Origin: an uncultured Bacteroides sp.
GTDB lineage: Bacteria > Bacteroidota > Bacteroidia > Bacteroidales > Bacteroidaceae
Length of the DNA: 46,450 bases
Direction of reading: 5' to 3'
NCBI GenBank assembly: GCA_900766005.1
Contig: CAAFTU010000087.1
Span: 1 to 46,450, forward strand
Shown: piece by piece, positions 40,908 through 46,450 of the stretch
Layout: each line of letters begins with the position of its first letter
How positions within the stretch are numbered: the first letter of the stretch is position 1
The notes under the pieces: model-generated
Database searches by the model: none
Told to the model about the DNA's origin: nothing
The model's input: the letters and a program-made list of their open reading frames with translations, nothing else
Position numbers and translations under genes: made by a program

Positions 40908-41372
40908 ATGGCTTATATGTCAGAAGACGGTTACAAAAAATTAATGGCGGAACTGAAAGAACTGGAAACAGTGGAACGCCCTAAAATTTCGGCAGCGATT
41001 GCTGAAGCCAGAGACAAAGGAGATTTATCAGAAAATGCAGAATATGATGCAGCCAAAGAAGCACAAGGTTTGTTGGAAATGCGTATCAACAAGCTGAAAG
41101 CTACTATTGCAGATGCAAAGATCATCGATGAATCCAAACTGAAGACAGACTCTGTACAGATTTTAAATAAAGTGGAACTGAAGAACGTAAAAAACGGCAT
41201 GAAGATGACCTATACCATCGTTTCTGAAAGTGAAGCAAATTTAAAAGAAGGCAAAATCTCAGTCAACACTCCGATTGCTCAAGGTTTATTGGGTAAGAAA
41301 GTCGGTGATGTTGCTGAAATCAAAGTTCCCCAAGGTAAAATTTCATTGGAAGTAGTAAACATATCCATTTAA
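40908..41372 (+). CDS. greA: Transcription elongation factor GreA
   Basis: A 154-residue factor that enters the RNA polymerase secondary channel and stimulates cleavage of backtracked transcripts. The N-terminal coiled coil has the acidic tip ARDKGDLSENAEYDAAKEAQ, and a FKBP-like C-terminal domain ends with GKKVGDVAEIKVPQGKISLEVVNI. An unusually good Shine-Dalgarno (AGGAGGA, 40894-40900) precedes the start. Its leader contains a terminator hairpin. Confidence 0.97.
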   Translation: MAYMSEDGYKKLMAELKELETVERPKISAAIAEARDKGDLSENAEYDAAKEAQGLLEMRINKLKATIADAKIIDESKLKTDSVQILNKVELKNVKNGMKMTYTIVSESEANLKEGKISVNTPIAQGLLGKKVGDVAEIKVPQGKISLEVVNISI

Positions 41373-41376
41373 TATC

Positions 41377-41411
41377 AAGGCAAGTCTTCGTGCAAGGCTT
41401 GCCTTCTTTTA
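41377..41411 (+). terminator. Terminator of greA
   Basis: AAGGCAAG (41377-41384) pairs with CTTGCCTT (41398-41405), followed by CTTTTAT. It lies between greA and the HIT gene; some read-through is likely because no separate HIT promoter is seen. Confidence 0.7.
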
Positions 41412-41423
41412 TCTATAAGCACT

Positions 41424-41816
41424 ATGGCAACTATATTCAGTAGAATCATTGCAGGTGAAATACCCTGCTACAAAGTGGCAGAAAATGACAAGTTTTTTGC
41501 TTTTCTTGATATCAATCCCTTGGTAAAAGGACATACATTGGTAGTACCCAAACAAGAAGTAGATTACATATTCGACTTGAGTGACGAAGACCTAGCCGCC
41601 ATGCATGTATTTGCCAAAAAAGTGGCCAATGCCATTCAAAAGGCATTTCCCTGCCAAAAAGTAGGAGAAGCAGTTATCGGATTGGAAGTTCCTCATGCTC
41701 ATATTCATTTAATTCCTATACAGAAGGAGTCGGATATGTTATTCTCCAACCCCAAACTAAAACTCACAGATGAAGAATTCAAATCCATAGCACAAGCAAT
41801 TAGCACCTCCCTATAA
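41424..41816 (+). CDS. HIT-family nucleotide-binding protein
   Basis: A 130-residue HIT (histidine triad) protein. It has the expected start ATIFSRIIAGEIPCYKV, the mid segment FLDINPLVKGHTLVVPKQEV and the triad HAHIHLIP near residue 93. Such proteins hydrolyse dinucleoside polyphosphates or AMP-linked compounds. It is close behind greA, a common Bacteroidetes order. Confidence 0.95.
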   Translation: MATIFSRIIAGEIPCYKVAENDKFFAFLDINPLVKGHTLVVPKQEVDYIFDLSDEDLAAMHVFAKKVANAIQKAFPCQKVGEAVIGLEVPHAHIHLIPIQKESDMLFSNPKLKLTDEEFKSIAQAISTSL

Positions 41817-41837
41817 GACATGATAACAACATAAGCA

Positions 41838-41868
41838 AGAGCGTTCTTTTTCAGAACGCTCTTTTTTT
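41838..41868 (+). terminator. Terminator of the greA-HIT unit
   Basis: AGAGCGTTCT (41838-41847) pairs with AGAACGCTCT (41853-41862), followed by a run of Ts. The remaining gap to gadB (41869-41990) holds no clear TAnnTTTG box. Confidence 0.9.
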
Positions 41869-41990
41869 ATTCCTGCATTTAAGAAAGACCAAATTATGTA
41901 AAAGGAAAAACTTTTCAAAACAATCGGTTGTTGTGGTGCAAATTGGATGGGGAAACACCTCATCTGCCTAAACCTTAAAAACAAAGAAAA

Positions 41991-43436
41991 ATGGAAGATT
42001 TAAAATTCAGAAAAGGTGACGCAAAAACCGATGTTTTCGGTTCCGACCGAATGTTACAACCCGCTCCCGTAGAAAAAATCCCGGATGGTCCCACCACTCC
42101 GGAAGTAGCTTACCAAATGGTGAAAGACGAAACATTTGCCCAAACGCAGCCCCGACTGAACCTTGCAACGTTTGTAACAACCTATATGGATGATTATGCA
42201 ACCAAATTGATGAACGAAGCTATCAACATCAACTATATTGATGAAACAGAATATCCCCGTATCGCAGTCATCAACGGAAAATGTATTAATATCGTAGCCA
42301 ATCTGTGGCATTCACCCGAAAAGAGTACTTGGAAAACGGGGGCACTCGCCATCGGTTCGTCAGAAGCTTGCATGTTGGGCGGTGTGGCAGCCTGGCTGCG
42401 TTGGCGCAAAAAAAGACAAGAACAGGGCAAGCCATATGACAAACCGAACTTTGTCATCTCTACCGGTTTTCAAGTAGTATGGGAGAAATTCGCCCAGCTA
42501 TGGCAAATCGAAATGCGACAGGTACCCCTGACGCTAGATAAAACCACCCTCGACCCCGAAGAGGCATTGAAGATGTGTGATGAAAACACCATTTGCATTG
42601 TTCCTATCCAAGGTGTTACATGGACCGGACTAAACGATGATGTAGAAGCTTTGGACAAAGCATTGGATGCGTTCAACAGCAGAACCGGTTACAACATTCC
42701 AATCCACGTTGATGCAGCAACTGGCGGTTTTATCCTGCCGTTCTTGTATCCAGAAAAGAAATGGGATTTCCGGTTGAAATGGGTACTTTCCATCAGTGTA
42801 TCCGGACATAAATACGGCTTAGTATATCCGGGACTGGGTTGGGTCTGCTGGAAAGGGAAAGAGTATTTACCCGAAGAAATGTCTTTCAGTGTCAATTACC
42901 TAGGCGCCAACATTACGCAAGTAGGCCTGAATTTTTCCCGACCTGCTGCACAGATTCTGGGACAATACTATCAGTTTATCCGCTTGGGATTCCAAGGATA
43001 CAAAGAAGTGCAATACAACTCGATGCAAATAGCCAAATATATCCACGATGAAATAGGGAAAATGGCTCCATTTATCAATTATTCGAAAGAAGTTGTCAAT
43101 CCCTTATTCGTGTGGTATCTGAAACCTGAATATGCCGATGCCGCCAAATGGACTCTGTTCGACCTGCAAGACAAGCTGTCGCAACATGGCTGGATGGTTC
43201 CCGCCTACACATTACCTGCCCATTTGGACAGCTACACTGTCATGCGTGTTGTCATCCGACAAGGATTCAGCCGAGATATGGCCGACATGCTGTTGGGCGA
43301 CATCAGAAACGCCATCGCCGAACTGGAAAAATTGGAATACCCCACTCCTACCCGTATCGCCCAAGACAAGCATTTACCTGTAGAAGCAAAAATATTCAAT
43401 CACGGCGGACATCGCCATCATACCGAAACTAAATAA
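41991..43436 (+). CDS. gadB: Glutamate decarboxylase
   Basis: A 481-residue PLP enzyme converting glutamate plus a proton to GABA and CO2. The PLP lysine is K274 in SVSGHKYGLVYPG, preceded by the conserved HVDAATGGFILPF. The C-terminal segment ends with His residues (NHGGHRHHTETK), as in the pH-sensitive tail of E. coli GadB. It is the first gene of the acid-resistance cassette, six bases before glsA. I could not find a standard promoter, so control may involve an extra regulator. Confidence 0.96.
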   Translation: MEDLKFRKGDAKTDVFGSDRMLQPAPVEKIPDGPTTPEVAYQMVKDETFAQTQPRLNLATFVTTYMDDYATKLMNEAININYIDETEYPRIAVINGKCINIVANLWHSPEKSTWKTGALAIGSSEACMLGGVAAWLRWRKKRQEQGKPYDKPNFVISTGFQVVWEKFAQLWQIEMRQVPLTLDKTTLDPEEALKMCDENTICIVPIQGVTWTGLNDDVEALDKALDAFNSRTGYNIPIHVDAATGGFILPFLYPEKKWDFRLKWVLSISVSGHKYGLVYPGLGWVCWKGKEYLPEEMSFSVNYLGANITQVGLNFSRPAAQILGQYYQFIRLGFQGYKEVQYNSMQIAKYIHDEIGKMAPFINYSKEVVNPLFVWYLKPEYADAAKWTLFDLQDKLSQHGWMVPAYTLPAHLDSYTVMRVVIRQGFSRDMADMLLGDIRNAIAELEKLEYPTPTRIAQDKHLPVEAKIFNHGGHRHHTETK

Positions 43437-43442
43437 AAGTCT

Positions 43443-44399
43443 ATGGAGAAAAGAGTTACACTTGCAGAAGTAAAAGAGGTGGTTCACGAAGCATACAGCC
43501 ACTTCAAAGACAATAAAGAAGGGAAAAATGCCGATTATATCCCTTACCTCGCCGGTGTTAATAAAGATCTCTTTGGAATCAGTGTCTGCCTGCTTGACGG
43601 GCAGACCATCCATATCGGAGACACTGAATACAGTTTCGGGATTGAATCCGTATCCAAAGTACATACAGCCATTTTGGCTCTACGTCAATACGGTGCTCAA
43701 GAAATACTGGAAAAAATCGGAGCAGATGCTACCGGACTTCCCTTCAACTCTATCATCGCTATCCTACTTGAAAACGATCATCCGTCCACTCCATTGGTCA
43801 ATGCCGGAGCCATTTCGGCCTGCAGCATGATAAAGCCTATTGGCTGTCCTTACAAAAAATGGGAAGCTATCATGGATAATATGACAGAATTAAGTGGAAG
43901 TTCTCCCCAATTAATCGAAGAACTCTATCAGTCGGAAGCAGAGACCAATTTCAACAACCGGTCTATAGCTTGGCTTCTGAAAAATTATGGACGCATTTAC
44001 GATGATCCGGAGATGTCGCTAGACTTATATACCCGGCAATGTTCATTAGGAATAACCACACAGCAACTTTCCATCGCAGCTGGAACCATAGCCAACGGCG
44101 GTCTTAATCCGGTGACACAGAAGAAAGTATTCGAATCCAACCTTGCCCCCCACATCATTGCCATGATTGCTGCAGTGGGCTTCTACGAACACACCGGCGA
44201 CTGGATGTACACCGCAGGAATACCAGCTAAAACAGGAGTGGGAGGCGGCATTATGGGCATACTTCCCGGACAGTTCGGTATTGCAGCATTTGCCCCTCCG
44301 CTCGATGAATCAGGCAACTCTGTCAAAGCACAGTTAGCTATCCGATACATCATGGAGAAACTGAAGTTGAATATATTCTGCCCTGGATGCCGCATGTAA
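43443..44399 (+). CDS. glsA: Glutaminase
   Basis: A 318-residue serine-dependent beta-lactamase-fold glutaminase giving glutamate and ammonia. The catalytic pair is S69-x-x-K72 in FGIESVSKVHTAI. Other family blocks are HPSTPLVNAGAI, EAETNFNNRSIAWLLK and KTGVGGGIMGILPG. Ammonia release itself neutralises acid, and the glutamate feeds GadB. It sits between gadB and gadC in one operon. Confidence 0.96.
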   Translation: MEKRVTLAEVKEVVHEAYSHFKDNKEGKNADYIPYLAGVNKDLFGISVCLLDGQTIHIGDTEYSFGIESVSKVHTAILALRQYGAQEILEKIGADATGLPFNSIIAILLENDHPSTPLVNAGAISACSMIKPIGCPYKKWEAIMDNMTELSGSSPQLIEELYQSEAETNFNNRSIAWLLKNYGRIYDDPEMSLDLYTRQCSLGITTQQLSIAAGTIANGGLNPVTQKKVFESNLAPHIIAMIAAVGFYEHTGDWMYTAGIPAKTGVGGGIMGILPGQFGIAAFAPPLDESGNSVKAQLAIRYIMEKLKLNIFCPGCRM

Positions 44400-44438
44400 C
44401 GAACATCCCTATTCATTATTTATTAAAAACCTTAGCTT

Positions 44439-45956
44439 ATGACAAATATAAAAAAAACGGTCAAATTAGGAGTGTTTACCCTGGCCATCATGAATGTGAC
44501 GGCAGTCGTATCATTACGCGGACTGCCAGCCGAAGCGGTCTACGGATTAAGTTCAGCCTTCTATTATCTTTTCGCTGCTATCGTATTTCTGATACCGACC
44601 TCGCTTGTAGCAGCTGAACTGGCCGCCATGTTTCAAGACAAACAAGGCGGAGTCTTCCGGTGGGTTGGAGAAGCGTACGGCAAACGGCTGGGATTTCTGG
44701 CTATTTGGGTGCAGTGGATTGAAAGTACCATTTGGTATCCCACAGTCTTGACGTTTGGTGCTGTATCCATTGCATTTATCGGAATGAATGATGCTCATGA
44801 CATCCTATTGTCAAACAACAAGTATTATACACTTGCCGCTGTGTTAATCATCTACTGGCTAGCTACCTACATTTCTCTGAAAGGAATGGGATGGGTAGGA
44901 AAAGTGGCCAAAGTCGGTGGCATGGTCGGCACTATTATTCCTGCTGCATTACTGATTATATTGGCTATAGCTTATCTGGCAACAGGCGGACAATCGAATA
45001 TGAACTTCGACGAAAGCTTCTTCCCCGATCTTACCAACTTTGACAACGTGGTGCTCGCGGCAAGTATATTCTTGTTTTATGCAGGAATGGAAATGGGAGG
45101 TATTCATGTGAAAGATGTAGAGAATCCGTCAAAAAACTATCCAAAAGCAGTGTTTATCGGTGCACTCATCACAGTAGTCACCTTTGTATTGGGCACCTTT
45201 GCCCTAGGTATCATCATTCCGGCCAAAGACATCAATCTGACACAAAGCCTGCTGGTAGGATTTGATAATTATTTCAAATATATACATGCCTCATGGCTCT
45301 CTCCCATTATTGCCATCGCTTTGGCTTTTGGTGTACTGGCAGGTGTACTGACTTGGGTAGCGGGCCCTTCCAAAGGTATCTTTGCCGTTGGTAAAGCCGG
45401 CTATTTACCTCCCTTCTTCCAGAAAACCAACAAACAGGGAGTACAGAAAAACATTCTGCTGATACAGGGTATGGCTGTCACCGTATTGAGTCTCCTGTTT
45501 GTCATCATGCCCTCCGTACAGAGCTTTTATCAGATTCTGTCGCAACTGACTGTAATCCTTTACTTGATTATGTACTTACTGATGTTTTCGGGTGCTATCG
45601 CACTGCGGTATAAAATGAAAAAGCAGAATCGTCCCTTCCGCATCGGCAAATCGGGCAACTGCTTGATGTGGATCGTAGGCGGATTAGGCTTCTGCGGCTC
45701 TCTCCTCGCCTTTATTCTCAGTTTCATTCCACCCAGTCAAATTGCTACAGGCAGCCATGCGGTATGGTTCTCAGTACTGATTATCGGCACCATCCTTGTT
45801 GTTCTGGCTCCGTTTGTAATTTATGCTTCCAAAAAGCCATCATGGGTAGACCCAAAATCTAATTTCGAGCCTTTCCATTGGGAAACGCAGACGCATGCCC
45901 AAGCAAACGAAAAAAGCATAAGCAGCAATCAATATTCCAAAGAAACCAATTCATAA
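44439..45956 (+). CDS. gadC: Glutamate/GABA antiporter
   Basis: A 505-residue APC-superfamily transporter with 12 membrane helices. The N-terminal VKLGVFTLAIMNVTAVVSLRGLPAEAVYG contains the TM1 substrate region. KDVENPSKNYPKA and WVAGPSKGIFAVGKAGYLPP are typical GadC blocks. The C-terminal tail, PFVIYASKKPSWVDPKSNF and onward, matches the plug that blocks the channel at neutral pH in E. coli GadC. It exports GABA in exchange for glutamate or glutamine. It is the third gene of the operon, 39 bases after glsA. Confidence 0.95.
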   Translation: MTNIKKTVKLGVFTLAIMNVTAVVSLRGLPAEAVYGLSSAFYYLFAAIVFLIPTSLVAAELAAMFQDKQGGVFRWVGEAYGKRLGFLAIWVQWIESTIWYPTVLTFGAVSIAFIGMNDAHDILLSNNKYYTLAAVLIIYWLATYISLKGMGWVGKVAKVGGMVGTIIPAALLIILAIAYLATGGQSNMNFDESFFPDLTNFDNVVLAASIFLFYAGMEMGGIHVKDVENPSKNYPKAVFIGALITVVTFVLGTFALGIIIPAKDINLTQSLLVGFDNYFKYIHASWLSPIIAIALAFGVLAGVLTWVAGPSKGIFAVGKAGYLPPFFQKTNKQGVQKNILLIQGMAVTVLSLLFVIMPSVQSFYQILSQLTVILYLIMYLLMFSGAIALRYKMKKQNRPFRIGKSGNCLMWIVGGLGFCGSLLAFILSFIPPSQIATGSHAVWFSVLIIGTILVVLAPFVIYASKKPSWVDPKSNFEPFHWETQTHAQANEKSISSNQYSKETNS

Positions 45957-45983
45957 AGAAAAAACGAAACGCTCTTCGTGACA

Positions 45984-46022
45984 AAATCCTGCTTCATTTC
46001 TCATCATTGAAGCAGGATTTTT
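45984..46022 (+). terminator. Terminator of the gad operon
   Basis: AAATCCTGCTTCA (45984-45996) pairs perfectly with TGAAGCAGGATTT (46008-46020), followed by TTC. Confidence 0.9.
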
Positions 46023-46072
46023 CATATTTACACCTAAAATTGCACATTTCTATAAATATTTTCTCAGAATTC

Positions 46073-46103
46073 ATTGTGTATTTAAAAATTATACTTACCT
46101 TTG
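46073..46103 (+). promoter_or_regulatory. Promoter of the tRNA operon
   Basis: ATTG (46073-46076) and TACCTTTG (46096-46103) are 19 bases apart; the initiation region is GCAACCGC, GC-rich like that of rplS. Confidence 0.7.
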
Positions 46104-46120
46104 CAACCGCAAACAAGAGA

Positions 46121-46193
46121 GGTGCCATAGCTCAGTTGGTAGAGCAAAGGACTGAAAATCCTTGTGTCCCCGGTTCGATTCCTGGTGGCACCA
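46121..46193 (+). tRNA. tRNA-Phe (GAA)
   Basis: Full cloverleaf: acceptor GGTGCCA (46121-46127) with TGGCACC (46186-46192), discriminator A 46193, D-arm GCTC/GAGC, anticodon stem AAGGA/TCCTT with loop CTGAAAA (anticodon GAA), and a T-loop TTCGATT. The T stem has a C-U mismatch (46171 with 46183). CCA is not encoded. Confidence 0.97.
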
Positions 46194-46204
46194 CTTTTAG
46201 CAAT

Positions 46205-46277
46205 CGGAATGTAGCGCAGTTGGTAGCGCACTACGTTCGGGACGTAGGGGTCGGGCGTTCGAGTCGCCTCATTCCGA
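46205..46277 (+). tRNA. tRNA-Pro (CGG)
   Basis: Cloverleaf with acceptor CGGAATG (46205-46211) and CATTCCG (46270-46276), discriminator A, anticodon stem CTACG/CGTAG with loop TTCGGGA (anticodon CGG at 46238-46240), and a sound T-arm with loop TTCGAGT. CCA is not encoded. It lies 11 bases after tRNA-Phe in the same transcript. Confidence 0.97.
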
Positions 46278-46281
46278 CTGA

Positions 46282-46322
46282 AAGCGAGAAACAATGAAAT
46301 TTGTTTCTCGCTTTTGTTTTTA
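46282..46322 (+). terminator. Terminator of the tRNA operon
   Basis: AAGCGAGAAACAA (46282-46294) pairs perfectly with TTGTTTCTCGCTT (46301-46313), a 13-base stem followed by TTGTTTTTAT. The rest of the window (46323-46450) shows no gene I can support. Confidence 0.9.
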
Positions 46323-46450
46323 TTCCTTCTATAAGAAACAGGTAGCCCCAAGAGAATATAGACCTTACAACTCAGGGTCAGCGGATTTTCCCGGTTGGCA
46401 AGCTTTCTTTTAAGCGTATAGCCTAGCCAGTCTGAACATGAAGAACTTCA

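Noticed and set aside
46082..46351. Open frame on the minus strand over the two tRNAs
   Set aside because: It is the antisense reading of the tRNA genes, a well-known source of false proteins; the tRNAs explain the sequence.
46323..46450. Possible integration site or gene end after the tRNAs
   Set aside because: tRNA genes often host integrated elements, but no integrase, repeat of the tRNA 3' end or coding signal is seen before the window ends.

Overview
The window reads as chromosome of a gut Bacteroidales bacterium of the Bacteroides/Phocaeicola type. Three things support this. Nearly every gene looks like its Bacteroides counterpart: a lipoprotein and beta-barrel pair, an NagZ-type GH3/serine-hydrolase fusion, a DUF4369 thioredoxin-like lipoprotein, long-form IspG, and the gadB-glsA-gadC cassette. 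Promoters repeatedly match the Bacteroides form, with a -7 box TAnnTTTG and sometimes a -33 TTTG about 18-21 bases upstream. Shine-Dalgarno sites are mostly weak. I see no phage, insertion sequence, CRISPR array or transposon, and most of the region is housekeeping.

Layout. 1-37 is the extreme 5' end of a leftward gene with a good promoter. 217-776 is non-coding with short repeats. 777-3638 is a sulfur-trafficking fusion (CoA-disulfide reductase, rhodanese, TusA and DsrE domains) plus a MarR regulator. 4018-5294 is a lipoprotein and beta-barrel pair. 10042-5372 (minus) is a three-gene operon: the two halves of a 5'-nucleotidase as separate proteins, then the GH3/serine-hydrolase fusion. 10196-10549 is ribosomal protein L19, followed by four tandem 22-bp palindromic repeats. 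A ROK sugar kinase, a His-rich Spy/CpxP-like secreted protein, a CvfB-like S1 protein and malate dehydrogenase follow. 20372-15251 (minus) holds rpoN, a PAP2-like membrane protein, gcvH, purE and ispG. 22660-20625 (minus) is ptb-buk.

22844-25254 (plus) has an LD-carboxypeptidase, a glutaminyl-cyclase-like M28 peptidase and SufE. 30422-25320 (minus) is a tight operon: a Ca2+ P-type ATPase, a HAD phosphatase, RibF and a CPBP membrane protease. Next come a Na/Pi cotransporter, a TGS/uridine-kinase-like nucleoside kinase, a small membrane protein, aminopeptidase P, a ZIP transporter, a probable small RNA, polynucleotide phosphorylase, a DUF4369 lipoprotein, greA and a HIT protein. 41991-45956 is the glutamine/glutamate acid-resistance and GABA cassette (gadB, glsA, gadC). 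The window ends with tRNA-Phe and tRNA-Pro and their terminator.

Working together: GlsA makes glutamate and ammonia from glutamine, GadB consumes a proton turning glutamate into GABA, and GadC exchanges GABA for glutamate. Ptb and Buk interconvert an acyl-CoA and its free acid with ATP gain. The 5'-nucleotidase pair and the GH3/hydrolase enzyme could salvage nucleotides and wall fragments in the envelope.

I did not find a clearly new multi-gene system. The best candidates for something undescribed are regulatory: an early terminator hairpin in the greA leader, a short promoter-to-terminator RNA between pnp and zupT, a hairpin terminator inside the purE-ispG operon, and the 22-bp palindrome array after rplS.
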